Assembly (NCBI GenBank): GCA_964424115.1 | Contig: CAYRHN010000013.1 | Coordinates: 1-64,000 of the forward strand | Source: CAYRHN01 sp964424115 | Lineage (GTDB): Bacteria > Chloroflexota > Anaerolineae > Anaerolineales > Anaerolineaceae | DNA: 64,000 nt | Direction: 5' to 3' | Shown: positions 25,484 through 33,468 of the stretch, in pieces | Position numbering within the stretch: the stretch's first letter is position 1 | How the letters are laid out: each line of letters starts with the position of its first letter | Made by a program: the position numbers and the translations under genes | The notes under the pieces: generated by a model | Told to the model about the DNA's origin: nothing | The model's database searches: none | The model's input: only the letters and a program-made list of their open reading frames with translations

Positions 25484-26803
25484 TTATTTTTCGGCGCGTT
25501 TTTCGCTGCCGATCCAGATCCCAAAAGCAGGCAGGATCTTGCGGTGCAGCAGCAGCACCAGCAGGACGATGCCAAAGGCGATCCCAAACACAACCAGGGA
25601 AGAACCCAGGCTGTTCATCAAAGCCGGGTTGACCAGCATCACCACCGCCAGGGTCAGCATCAGCACACCGCCGATCAGCTTGAGGATGCGTCCCTCTTTT
25701 TCCTCCAGCTTGCTGGCGCGCAGGGTGAAGACCGCCGCGAAGAAGATGACCAGCTCATCCGCCTGGTAGATCAGCAGGTAGAGCAATAATTGCAGGATGA
25801 AATCCAGCGTGCCGACATGGTGGGCGGTCATCAGGTTGGCCCAGATGACCGGGAACCCCGCCGTGCAGGAGAATTCCACCAGCGAAACACCCGCCGCCAG
25901 CACGATCGTGGCGCCCAACAACCCCCAGAAGGAATTGCTGGCATTCAACACCTTGCGCATACGCTGATAGATGCCGGGCTTCTTGTCGTCCGCGATGGTC
26001 AGGGATACACCTTCCTTATACCAGAAGTAATCCTTGACATTGATCAGGCCAAAGATCAGCGCCATGGCTGCCACCACAACCTGGATCCAGCCGACAAAGC
26101 TGGCGATCTTCAGCACAGTGAACAACCCGGCAATGAACAGGGCATAAATTCCGGCGGTGACGGTCAGGAAGACCAGGCCGATCACCACCACCTTGCGCCG
26201 CGAACCGGTGTGCAGCACCAGCGCCAGCAGCATGGTCAACACCCACACCGAACAGGGATTGAAGCCGTCCACGAAAGCGATCAACGCGGTGGAAAGGGTC
26301 AGCGACTGGGCATCCAGATCGACCTTGCCGATGAACGGCACGTCGATGACGTTGGCGGAAGTTGCCTGGCCATTCTGCAGCACGACCGTGGAGGGATCGG
26401 GGCAGGCCGTGACCGTGCAAACCTCCACCTGGGCTTCGATCTGCTCGGCGATCTGATCGCTGAAGCCGACCCAGTATTTTTCACCGATAAAAATGGTCGG
26501 CACATATTTGGCCTCGGTGCCGTAATTCTGCGCCATCAGGGAAAACTGATTCTGGTTTTCTGGGTTATTCCACACCTCAAAGGCGCGCAATTCGATCTGC
26601 GGGTAACGCTGCTGCAGGTCGGCCAGGAAGGGCTTGGCCTCGGCGCAGTGCGGGCAGCCGTCGCCCCAATAGAAGTATATGATGATCTTGCCATCCGGGC
26701 TGCCCTGCGCCTGGGCCGGGCGCGAAGGTGAAAAGCCCCAGGCGGTCAGCGCCAGCGCCAGGGCCAAAAGAATCAGGGGGATCACGTTCCAACGAATGCG
26801 CAT
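25484..26803 (-). CDS. Thioredoxin-CcdA fusion membrane protein
   Basis: 439 residues. The ATG at 26803 has GGAGAAG in front; a longer frame lacks a ribosome site and a sensible signal peptide. A signal sequence is followed by an extracytoplasmic thioredoxin-like domain with Y-W-G-D-G-C-P-H-C-A-E-A-K-P-F-L (C50-P-H-C53). After a linker comes a six-helix CcdA/DsbD-type domain with N-P-C-S and V-E-F-S-C-T-A-G-F-P, the two membrane cysteines that move electrons across the membrane. The order of domains is the reverse of DsbD's C-terminal thioredoxin. Likely role: carrying reductant from cytoplasmic thioredoxin to exported disulphides, or cytochrome c maturation. A partner substrate in this window could be the octahaem cytochrome, but that is speculation. 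Confidence 0.85.
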   Translation of the reverse strand: MRIRWNVIPLILLALALALTAWGFSPSRPAQAQGSPDGKIIIYFYWGDGCPHCAEAKPFLADLQQRYPQIELRAFEVWNNPENQNQFSLMAQNYGTEAKYVPTIFIGEKYWVGFSDQIAEQIEAQVEVCTVTACPDPSTVVLQNGQATSANVIDVPFIGKVDLDAQSLTLSTALIAFVDGFNPCSVWVLTMLLALVLHTGSRRKVVVIGLVFLTVTAGIYALFIAGLFTVLKIASFVGWIQVVVAAMALIFGLINVKDYFWYKEGVSLTIADDKKPGIYQRMRKVLNASNSFWGLLGATIVLAAGVSLVEFSCTAGFPVIWANLMTAHHVGTLDFILQLLLYLLIYQADELVIFFAAVFTLRASKLEEKEGRILKLIGGVLMLTLAVVMLVNPALMNSLGSSLVVFGIAFGIVLLVLLLHRKILPAFGIWIGSEKRAEK

Positions 26804-26920
26804 CTCTCTTCTCCATGTCCGGCAGAAAATCCGGATTGTTTCACACGCGATTGGGCAATTATAGTGCATAGATGTGTCCTTATTGGGGCAAGATTAAGAA
26901 ACATTAACCTTAAACCCCGT

Positions 26921-26926
26921 TATAAT
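26921..26926 (+). promoter_or_regulatory. -10 element placing the transcript start on the ATG (leaderless)
   Basis: TATAAT ends 6 nt before the ATG at 26933, so the expected +1 coincides with the start codon. No Shine-Dalgarno sequence and no clear -35 are visible. Confidence 0.5.
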
Positions 26927-26932
26927 CATGGC

Positions 26933-27562
26933 ATGAACGCATTAGAATGGGTGATCCTCATCCTGGCAGTTGCCCTGGCTGCCGGGTACTGGCTGGGCAC
27001 AGTCAGCAACCACCGCCGCGCGGAGGCTATTTTACTGCGCCTGCGCGAGGAACTTCAGCTCTACGGCACGCTGAGTAAATTAAAGGCTGCCGGGCCGCGC
27101 GCAATGGGCTTCCGGCTGCTGCCCCGCAGCGGGCGGCTGCAATTCGTGGATTTCACCGTGACGCTGGAGCCGCGCCATCTGCTGCCGGTCTGGCTGTGGC
27201 AACACCTGCGCGGCGGCGGAGGGGATACCCTTTATGTGCAGGCCAACAGCCTGCCCGCGCCGCATTTTGACATCCGCGTCTTTCCTCAGGGCGAGAAGGC
27301 CTCCCTGCACCGCCTGGAGCAATCCGGAAAGCCCTTCAAATTACTGGACGAGGCAGAGGGCTTCGCGATCTATGTGCGCGGGGTGGGTGCACCTTCTTCC
27401 AGAGACGCGCTGCCGGATTTTATCCGCAATCATGCCGCCGGCCTGCGCAGCCTGGCCATCCAATCCGAGCCGCCCCACATCCAGGCCTGCCTGCGGGTAA
27501 AAGGCGCGCGCAGCATTTCCTGGAGCATCCTGTTCCAATCCCTGAGCGAGATCATCAAGTAA
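26933..27562 (+). CDS. Single-pass membrane protein of unknown function
   Basis: 209 residues. I chose the ATG at 26933 (M-N-A-L-E-W-V) because the N-terminal helix begins there and a consensus -10 lies 6 nt upstream; earlier in-frame codons would be upstream of transcription. One hydrophobic helix (about residues 5-24) is followed by a basic amphipathic segment and a soluble domain with R-L-L-P-R-S-G-R-L-Q-F-V-D-F-T-V-T-L-E-P-R-H-L-L-P. This is probably a bitopic cytoplasmic-domain protein. No known motif is recognised. It converges with the nitroreductase gene across an inverted repeat. Confidence 0.65.
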   Translation: MNALEWVILILAVALAAGYWLGTVSNHRRAEAILLRLREELQLYGTLSKLKAAGPRAMGFRLLPRSGRLQFVDFTVTLEPRHLLPVWLWQHLRGGGGDTLYVQANSLPAPHFDIRVFPQGEKASLHRLEQSGKPFKLLDEAEGFAIYVRGVGAPSSRDALPDFIRNHAAGLRSLAIQSEPPHIQACLRVKGARSISWSILFQSLSEIIK

Positions 27563-27578
27563 TCAGACCTTAAATCAA

Positions 27579-27611
27579 AGACGCAAAGGTATTCTTGAAT
27601 CCTTTGCATCT
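27579..27611. repeat. Imperfect inverted repeat between converging genes
   Basis: AGACGCAAAGG (27579-27589) pairs with CCTTTGCATCT (27601-27611) with one mismatch. It may help end transcription from both sides, and it belongs to the same family of intergenic words as 5804-5830. Confidence 0.4.
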
Positions 27612-27638
27612 TCGCATCTTAACGGTTCAATATTATTG

Positions 27639-28211
27639 CTAAGAGTCCAGAATGAGATCATCCAGCGCGCGCTTGGGCACATGGTGCACGCCCTGCGCGT
27701 CGCGCCAATACTTGATATCCCCATTGGCGGGCAGCGGGTCGATCACCACCTGCTCCTTCGGCTTACCCAGCGCCAGGACGAAAAGGATCTCGTAATGCGA
27801 TCCCAGGTTCAAGGCGCTTGCCAGACGAGGCTTGTTGATCGTGGCGATGATGCATCCGCCCAGGCCCTTTTCCACCGCCCCCAGCAGAATGCTCTGCGAG
27901 GCAATGCCCGGATCGATGCCAAAGTTCGGGCTGACCACTGTATCCCCCACAATAATAATATAAGCGGAGGGACGCTCGCCCTCCACCGGCCCGCCCCAGT
28001 CCTTGAGATACCCGGCCCAGGACAGGCAGGGGAAGATCAGGGCGTTCTTTTCCGCATCGGCGGAAAGGACGAAGCGCAGCGCCTGGACGTTGCGCCCGGT
28101 GGGTGAAAGCCGAGCCAGTTCCACCAGCTCGCGCAGGGTCTCCGGGCTGACGGCTTCTTCCTGGTAAAACCGGCGTACGCTCCGGCTGCGGGTAACGAGA
28201 TCTTTTAGCAT
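27639..28211 (-). CDS. Nitroreductase family protein
   Basis: 190 residues, the normal size for small FMN-dependent nitroreductases. Family features are S-R-R-S-V-R-R-F-like S-R-S-V-R-R-F-Y at the N-terminus (FMN phosphate contact), E-L-A-R-L-S-P-T-G-R-N-V-Q-A-L-R-F, D-P-G-I-A-S-Q-S-I-L-L-G-A-V-E-K-G-L-G-G-C and L-A-L-G-K-P-K-E. It should bind FMN as a dimer and reduce nitro, quinone or enone substrates with NAD(P)H. AGGAGGCC precedes the ATG. It is transcribed divergently from uridine kinase. The family is secure; the natural substrate is not known. Confidence 0.88.
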   Translation of the reverse strand: MLKDLVTRSRSVRRFYQEEAVSPETLRELVELARLSPTGRNVQALRFVLSADAEKNALIFPCLSWAGYLKDWGGPVEGERPSAYIIIVGDTVVSPNFGIDPGIASQSILLGAVEKGLGGCIIATINKPRLASALNLGSHYEILFVLALGKPKEQVVIDPLPANGDIKYWRDAQGVHHVPKRALDDLILDS

Positions 28212-28332
28212 ATCAGGCCTCCTTCACATCATTATCGATGTATGGAAAATAGTCGATACAGATCAAATGCGGTGAACTAATTATAACCCACCTCCGACGG
28301 TGATATCTGCCATCCGGCAGCCGACAATAGTG

Positions 28333-28338
28333 TATAAT
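28333..28338 (+). promoter_or_regulatory. -10 element for a leaderless uridine kinase transcript
   Basis: TATAAT ends 6 nt before the ATG at 28345, so the expected start of transcription falls on the initiation codon. No ribosome-binding site is present. The geometry is the same as at 26921. Confidence 0.5.
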
Positions 28339-28344
28339 TTTAAC

Positions 28345-28992
28345 ATGTCCACGAAAAGCTCCCCAATTGCAATCGGAATTGCCGGCGGCACCGGTTCGGG
28401 CAAGACCACGGTTGCCAACATGGTGCTGCAGAACGTCGGCACGCACCGCATCGCCTACGTCCCCCAGGACGCCTATTACCGCGACCTTTCCAACCTGCCG
28501 CAAAGCAAGCACCAGCTGATCAACTTCGATCATCCCGATGCGCTGGAAAGCGAGCTGATGGTCGAACACATCCGCCAGTTGAAGAACTGGCAGCCGATCG
28601 AACTGCCAGTGTACGACTTCACCACTGACACCCGCACCCAACAGACCATCCATGTGGAGCCGCAGCGGGTGATCCTGGTGGAAGGCATTCTGATCTTTGC
28701 CGAGCCGGAGCTGCGCAAGTTATTCGATATCAAGATCTTTGTCGATACCGACGCCGATATCCGCTTCATCCGCCGCCTGACGCGCGACATCAACGAACGC
28801 GGGCGTTCCACCGATTCAGTGGTCAACCAATATTTGAACACAGTCCGTCCCATGCACCTGGAATTCGTCGAACCGTCCAAGCGCTATGCCGACATCATCA
28901 TCCCCGAAGGCGGGTTGAACAGCGTAGCGCTGGATATGGTCATCGCGCGGATCGAGGAAATGCTCAAGGACGGCGAAAGCAAAGCCGAATGA
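28345..28992 (+). CDS. udk: Uridine kinase
   Basis: 215 residues, close to the usual 207-213. It phosphorylates uridine and cytidine in pyrimidine salvage. The P-loop G-I-A-G-G-T-G-S-G-K-T-T is at the N-terminus, followed by Y-V-P-Q-D-A-Y-Y, N-F-D-H-P-D-A-L, the nucleoside-binding P-V-Y-D-F-T-T-D-T-R, V-I-L-V-E-G-I-L-I-F and R-F-I-R-R-L-T-R-D-I-x-E-R-G-R; all are standard. The start at 28345 gives the normal N-terminus; a frame extension to 28300 runs upstream of the -10 box. The next gene overlaps by 4 nt, so the two are co-transcribed. Confidence 0.95.
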   Translation: MSTKSSPIAIGIAGGTGSGKTTVANMVLQNVGTHRIAYVPQDAYYRDLSNLPQSKHQLINFDHPDALESELMVEHIRQLKNWQPIELPVYDFTTDTRTQQTIHVEPQRVILVEGILIFAEPELRKLFDIKIFVDTDADIRFIRRLTRDINERGRSTDSVVNQYLNTVRPMHLEFVEPSKRYADIIIPEGGLNSVALDMVIARIEEMLKDGESKAE

Positions 28993-29534
28993 AGACCAGC
29001 CGGGGCGGCACCATTCTGCGCATCGCGGTGCTGTTGATCGTACTGGTGCTGTTGACCCTGCTGGTCATCTACCGCGACAAGATCGACGAACAGCAGATGA
29101 TGGCGCTGGGATACCCCGGCCTGTTCATCCTCACCTTCCTTTCCAACGCCAGCATCCTCATCCCCGTGCCAGGCTGGATCGCTGTCTCGGTCATGGCGGC
29201 CATCCTCAACCCGGTCCTGGTCGCGCTGGTGGCGGGGGTGGCCTCTGCGCTGGGCGAGTTTTCCGGCTACCTGATCGGCTTTTCCGGACAGGGGGTGGCG
29301 GAACGCGGCAAGTGGTACGATCGCGTGGAACATTACATGAAGCGCTGGGGCGGCTATACCGTCCTGGTGCTAGGGATCATCCCCCTGCCGCTGATCGACA
29401 TCGGCGGAATCATCGCCGGGGCGATGAAGATGTCCCCGATCAAGTTCTTTGGCTGGTGCTTTATCGGCAAGTTCATCAAGTTCTTCGTCCTGGCCGTCGG
29501 CGGGGACTGGTTCCTTAACTTAATTCATTTCTAG
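28989..29534 (+). CDS. VTT/DedA-like membrane protein
   Basis: 181 residues, starting inside the uridine kinase stop (ATGA). The first helix lies at about residues 9-28. Then F-L-S-N-A-S-I-L-I-P-V-P-G-W and L-G-E-F-S-G-Y-L-I-G-F-S-G-Q-G match the re-entrant loop and G-x-x-x-G of VTT-domain (DedA/SNARE-associated) proteins. I-P-L-P-L-I-D-I-G-G-I-I-A-G-A-M-K-M is the second re-entrant segment. DedA proteins are linked to lipid scrambling or undecaprenyl-phosphate recycling. The pairing with udk is probably operon convenience. The membrane fold is confident; the transported lipid is inferred from the family. Confidence 0.82.
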   Translation: MKTSRGGTILRIAVLLIVLVLLTLLVIYRDKIDEQQMMALGYPGLFILTFLSNASILIPVPGWIAVSVMAAILNPVLVALVAGVASALGEFSGYLIGFSGQGVAERGKWYDRVEHYMKRWGGYTVLVLGIIPLPLIDIGGIIAGAMKMSPIKFFGWCFIGKFIKFFVLAVGGDWFLNLIHF

Positions 29535-29555
29535 CAGGTACAAGAACCTTTGAAA

Positions 29556-29690
29556 TACATCACACGGATGAAAACAGATTTTTACTGAGATCCGTGTTTA
29601 TCCGGTGGACCCGTGTCATCCGCGTTCAATCAAGAGATTTTCCTTCTTCCCCATCTGCGTTTATCTTCGCCCAACTATATATATCTGTGT
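29556..29690. repeat. Cluster of short ATCyGyGTTyATC-type phrases
   Basis: The spacer before the MDR gene holds several diverged copies of one phrase: ACGGATGAAAACAGAT, ATCCGTGTTTATCC, GTGTCATCCGCGTT, CATCTGCGTTTATC and TATCTGTGTTAGTCC, one of them inverted. It has no coding potential. Similar words recur at 57674-57748. Confidence 0.5.
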
Positions 29691-29719
29691 TAGTCCTGTA
29701 CAACCCTGGAGAAATACAT

Positions 29720-30697
29720 ATGAAAGCGATTGTATACGAAAAATACGGATCCCCCGATGTTATTCAACTCAAGGAGATAGAAAAACCTACCCCAAAAGAG
29801 GATGAAGTATTGATAAAAATTCATGCGGCATCCCTAAATGCTTATGACTGGCATTTCCTGACCGCTGATATATTCTTGATCCGCCTGATGGGTGGAGGAT
29901 TGCTCAAACCCAAGAACACGAGACTGGGCGCCGACATGGCGGGGGTGATCGAAGCAGTTGGCAAGAACGTCAAGCAGTTTCAGCCGGGTGACGAGGTATT
30001 TGGGATGGTAAAAGGCAGTTTTGCCGAGTATGCATGCGCTCCTGAAGGCGCATTGGCATTAAAGCCAGCGAACACTTCGTTCCATGAGGCAGCAGCCATC
30101 CCTATGGCGGCGATCACGGCTCTGCAGGGTCTGCGCGATGAAGGCCAGATTCAGGCGGGACAAAAGGTCCTGATTAATGGCGCATCCGGTGGAGTGGGGA
30201 CTTTTGCGGTACAGATCGCCAAATCATTTGGCGCCGAAGTCACAGCCGTGTGCAGCCCAAGGAATTTGGAACAGGCACGCGCCATTGGGGCAGACCATGT
30301 GATTGATTACACCAAAGAAGATTTCACCAAAAGCGGTCAGCAATATGATCTGATTTTTGCGGCAAATGGATATCATTCGCTTTCAGATTATAAACGTGCT
30401 TTAACGCCCAGGGGCATCTATGTGATGGCTGGAGGTTCCATGGCCCAAATATTCCAGTCGATGCTCTTCGGGCCAATGATGTCGAAAGCCGACGGCAGGA
30501 AGATGACCGGTGTTAGCGCAAAAAGAAATCAAAATGACCTGGTTCTTATAAAAGAACTTTTTGAATCTGGCAAAGTAAGATCGATTATTGATAGACAGTA
30601 TCCACTAAGCGAAGCTGCTGAAGCACTTCGGTATCTTGGAACAGGACATGCCAGAGGGAAAGTGGTCATAATTATGGAAAGCAACAACAAAACCTGA
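29720..30697 (+). CDS. Zinc-free MDR oxidoreductase, quinone/zeta-crystallin-like
   Basis: 325 residues. The start is the ATG at 29720 behind GGAGA; in-frame codons further upstream run through the repeat cluster. The medium-chain dehydrogenase fold is clear: N-terminal M-K-A-I-V-Y-E-K-Y-G-S-P-D-V, G-A-D-M-A-G-V-I-E-A-V-G in the catalytic half, and I-N-G-A-S-G-G-V-G-T-F-A-V-Q-I-A-K as the NAD(P) site. The catalytic and structural zinc cysteines of alcohol dehydrogenases are absent, so it belongs to the quinone oxidoreductase/enoyl reductase side. The gene is markedly AT-richer than its neighbours, with many AAA, GAT and ATT codons, which suggests recent acquisition. Substrate unknown. Confidence 0.87.
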   Translation: MKAIVYEKYGSPDVIQLKEIEKPTPKEDEVLIKIHAASLNAYDWHFLTADIFLIRLMGGGLLKPKNTRLGADMAGVIEAVGKNVKQFQPGDEVFGMVKGSFAEYACAPEGALALKPANTSFHEAAAIPMAAITALQGLRDEGQIQAGQKVLINGASGGVGTFAVQIAKSFGAEVTAVCSPRNLEQARAIGADHVIDYTKEDFTKSGQQYDLIFAANGYHSLSDYKRALTPRGIYVMAGGSMAQIFQSMLFGPMMSKADGRKMTGVSAKRNQNDLVLIKELFESGKVRSIIDRQYPLSEAAEALRYLGTGHARGKVVIIMESNNKT

Positions 30698-30741
30698 TGC
30701 TCTGTGGATAAAATCTTAAATCTTAATTCCGGAGGAGAATG

Positions 30742-32094
30742 ATGTCTCAATACCAAGCTTACGACGCCTACCTGGAAAAGAACCTGGATGCCAGCATCGC
30801 TGAACTGTCGCACCTGGTGGCGCAGCCGAGCATCTCGGCCCAGAACCTGGGGCTGAAGGAATGCGCCCAGATGGTGGCCGATATGCTCGCCAAACGCGGC
30901 TTTTCGGTCAAGATCATGCCCACCGCCGGCGCGCCGGTCGTCTTCGGCGAGCGCAAAGGGCGCAGCGACAAGACCCTGCTCTTCTATAACCACTATGACG
31001 TCCAGCCGCCCGAACCGCTCGAGCTGTGGGAAACGCCGCCCTTCGAGCCGACCATTCGGGACGGTAAGCTGTTCGGGCGCGGGGTAAGCGACGACAAATC
31101 CCACATCACCTACCGCCTGCTGGCCCTGGATGCCCTGCTGAATCTGGACGGCGAGCTGCCCTGCAACGTCAAGTTCATCATCGAAGGGGAAGAAGAGACC
31201 AGCAGCATCCACCTGCACGACTTTGTCCGCGATCATGCGCAGGATCTGGCCGCGGATGCCTGCGTGTGGGAGTTCGGTGGGATAGACCACACCGAAACCC
31301 CCATCCAATACCTCGGCCTGCGCGGCATCTGCTACGTGGAATTAAGCGTGGAGACCGCCAACCAGGATGTACATTCCGGCACGGGCGGCTCGATCTTCCA
31401 CAACGCCGCCTGGCGGCTGGTGTGGGCGCTCAACACGCTTAAAGGGCCGGACGAACATATCAACCTGCCCGGCTTTTACGACCGGGTCGTGCCGCCCAGC
31501 CCGCGCGATATCGCCCTGATGGAAGCCTTGCCGGAGACCGCCGAGGAATACACCACCCGCTACGGGTTGAAAGGCTTCTTAAACGGAATGAGCGGCGGGG
31601 TGGAACTGCGCGTGGCGGAGGTCTTCCAGCCCACCTGCACCATCTGCGGGCTGACCTCCGGCTACCAGGGCCCCGGCGGCAAGACCGTCTTGCCGGCGCG
31701 CGCCAGCGCCAAGATCGACTTCCGCCTGGTGCCCGACCAGCGCCCCGCCGAAGTTCTGCAGCAGCTGCGCGCCCACCTGGATGCCCACGGCTTCCAGGAC
31801 GTACAGATCCGGTTCATGGGCGGGGACGCACCCGCCCGCACTGACCCGGACGATCCTTTCGTCAAGCTGACGGTGGAGAGCGCCAAAGAGGTGTACGGGA
31901 CGCCCATGCGGGTGGTGCCGCTGGTGGGCGGCTCGGGGCCCAACCACACCTTTATCGAGAATCTGCACCTGCCGGTGGTCACCGCCGGGTGCGGCTACCC
32001 CGGCACGCAGGCGCACGCCCCCAACGAGAACATCCGCCTCGACCTGTACCTTAAGGCCGCCCGGCATATCTTGAGGATCATGAAGGAATTTTGA
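30742..32094 (+). CDS. M20 family metallopeptidase (dipeptidase)
   Basis: About 450 residues. Two ATGs lie at 30739 and 30742 after GGAGGAG (30731-30737); the second has better spacing. The di-zinc M20 motifs are present: F-Y-N-H-Y-D-V-Q-P-P (first zinc histidine and aspartate), G-R-G-V-S-D-D-K (bridging aspartate), I-I-E-G-E-E-E-T (catalytic and metal glutamates), and a late T-A-G-C-G-Y-P-G ... H-A-P-N-E-N-I-R (last histidine). The lid domain has H-S-G-T-G-G. It is cytoplasmic and full length, probably a dipeptidase like the CNDP/PepV-related group. A strong terminator follows at 32104. Confidence 0.92.
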   Translation: MSQYQAYDAYLEKNLDASIAELSHLVAQPSISAQNLGLKECAQMVADMLAKRGFSVKIMPTAGAPVVFGERKGRSDKTLLFYNHYDVQPPEPLELWETPPFEPTIRDGKLFGRGVSDDKSHITYRLLALDALLNLDGELPCNVKFIIEGEEETSSIHLHDFVRDHAQDLAADACVWEFGGIDHTETPIQYLGLRGICYVELSVETANQDVHSGTGGSIFHNAAWRLVWALNTLKGPDEHINLPGFYDRVVPPSPRDIALMEALPETAEEYTTRYGLKGFLNGMSGGVELRVAEVFQPTCTICGLTSGYQGPGGKTVLPARASAKIDFRLVPDQRPAEVLQQLRAHLDAHGFQDVQIRFMGGDAPARTDPDDPFVKLTVESAKEVYGTPMRVVPLVGGSGPNHTFIENLHLPVVTAGCGYPGTQAHAPNENIRLDLYLKAARHILRIMKEF

Positions 32095-32103
32095 AAGTAG
32101 TGA

Positions 32104-32138
32104 GTGGGGTGCGGTAAAACCGCACCCCACCCTTTATT
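32104..32138 (+). terminator. Terminator after the M20 peptidase gene
   Basis: An 11-bp perfect GC-rich stem (32104-32114 with 32120-32130) has a 5-nt TAAAA loop and is followed by CCTTTATT. Confidence 0.75.
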
Positions 32139-32191
32139 CTCACCCTGGGCGCCGGACGTGAGCCGTTCGGCGAACCGGTTAAGAGCAACTT

Positions 32192-32779
32192 ATGAATTCG
32201 ATGCAAAGGAGCAATTCGCCAATTCCCCAATTCGCGGCGATCTTTCTTCTTCTCAGCGCTGACTTCACCTCCAAAGCGCTGGTTCAGGCCAACCTGTCTC
32301 CGGGGGAGAGCATTCCGCTCCTTGACGATGTCCTTCGAGTGACTTACGTCCAGAACTGCTCGGGGTTCTCCTGGTTCGTCCCCCATCTGCCTGCCTGGGT
32401 AGGGGTGGGCTTTCAAATTCTCCTGTTCCTGGCGGCAATCGCCGCTTTTCCAGTTTACTGGTTCTATACCTCCACCCGGCGCCGCACCCTCTGGACGGAT
32501 GTGGCCTTTATCTGTGTGGCAGCATCCTTCCTGGGGCACTCGGTGATCGATCTCTTTTTTCCCTGCACAGTGGATTTCCTGCAGGTGCTTCACTCTCCAA
32601 GCGCCAACCTGGCCGACCTGTACTCGTACATTGGGATTGGGGCTTTGTTGATCGAGACGGCGCAGATCGTTTCAACAGAGGAGTTCAGAAAGAAAAGCTT
32701 GCGCAGCCACATAGCCGAAATGGCGAACACCCGCAAGGAGTTCTTCGATTTCATTCGCAAGAATCTTGGCGGCAGGTAA
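32192..32779 (+). CDS. Divergent signal peptidase II (LspA-like) membrane protein
   Basis: 195 residues, about four membrane helices and a charged C-terminal tail of about 35 residues. The LspA pattern can be followed: A-D-F-T-S-K (D24, K28), I-P-L-L-D-D-V-L-R-V-T-Y-V-Q-N (N55), G-H-S-V-I-D ... C-T-V-D-F-L (D128) and S-A-N-L-A-D-L-Y-S-Y-I-G (D142). D128 and D142 correspond to the catalytic aspartate pair of lipoprotein signal peptidase. The usual G-N-x-x-D-R motif is replaced by G-H-S-V-I-D-L, which lacks both the asparagine and the arginine. It may be a working variant for the many lipoproteins here, or a paralogue with another job. The tail is unusual for LspA. Confidence 0.7.
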   Translation: MNSMQRSNSPIPQFAAIFLLLSADFTSKALVQANLSPGESIPLLDDVLRVTYVQNCSGFSWFVPHLPAWVGVGFQILLFLAAIAAFPVYWFYTSTRRRTLWTDVAFICVAASFLGHSVIDLFFPCTVDFLQVLHSPSANLADLYSYIGIGALLIETAQIVSTEEFRKKSLRSHIAEMANTRKEFFDFIRKNLGGR

Positions 32780-32882
32780 AGGGTGCGCACGAAGATCGGG
32801 GGGGAGGGTGCGTTACTGTCAGCGGGGACCCTCAGTTGGAGCCGCTGTTGGGCATATCCACCCAAACGGTTCCGGGTTGAAC

Positions 32883-33449
32883 TTAAGATATCCAAATCCG
32901 TTCTGAGCCTGTTATCTCCCATTTTCCAGAACTATTCCGCTCTAATGTATACATAACACCGTGTCCACAAAGCGGACCACAAAAAACGCCCACATAGATG
33001 GTGGCTTCCTGGTTGTCGCTGGATAGGGACATAATGCCGAATTCGTAATAGCCCCAGGCCCATATATCTGATTGTGAGTCAGACATATAGGTTTGTCGAT
33101 ACTCTTCAATAGCGTCTTTCTGATTTGTTGTGACTTCCACCAAGGTATTATCCGCATATAACCATACCTTAATGGGTTCATCACTGTTTACACTTTCAAA
33201 GGAATCTTGAGCTTTGTCGACAGGGGGAGCCCAAATAATGATATTTTCACCGGGAGGTGCGTCCACCCAGGGTTGATCGCTGGTCTGAAGGTAATCCACC
33301 GTTCCACCGATCTCCTGCTGAATAATAAAATCAAGCATGAACGATACAAGCTCTTTTTCTGCCGATTCCTTCGTAATGGAGGGGGAACAGCCGGATAGCA
33401 AAACGGCAAACGCTGCAAGGATAGCGATGATTTTATAGCTCGCTTTCAT
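32883..33449 (-). CDS. Lipoprotein of unknown function
   Basis: 188 residues from the ATG at 33449, preceded by GGAGGGTGAT; a TTG 12 nt upstream would start inside the ribosome site. The signal peptide ends in the lipobox LLSGC. A helical segment with E-S-A-E-K-E-L-V-S-F-M-L-D-F-I follows, then a beta-rich part with W-A-W-G-Y-Y-E-F-G-I and a C-G-P-L-C-G-H-G motif containing two cysteines. The pattern recalls other small stress-type lipoproteins, but I do not recognise a family. It lies 19 nt beyond the end of the MoxR/DUF58/DUF4129 operon and may be its last gene. It is AT-richer than those genes. Confidence 0.65.
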   Translation of the reverse strand: MKASYKIIAILAAFAVLLSGCSPSITKESAEKELVSFMLDFIIQQEIGGTVDYLQTSDQPWVDAPPGENIIIWAPPVDKAQDSFESVNSDEPIKVWLYADNTLVEVTTNQKDAIEEYRQTYMSDSQSDIWAWGYYEFGIMSLSSDNQEATIYVGVFCGPLCGHGVMYTLERNSSGKWEITGSERIWIS

Positions 33450-33468
33450 ATCACCCTCCAACGGCTCG

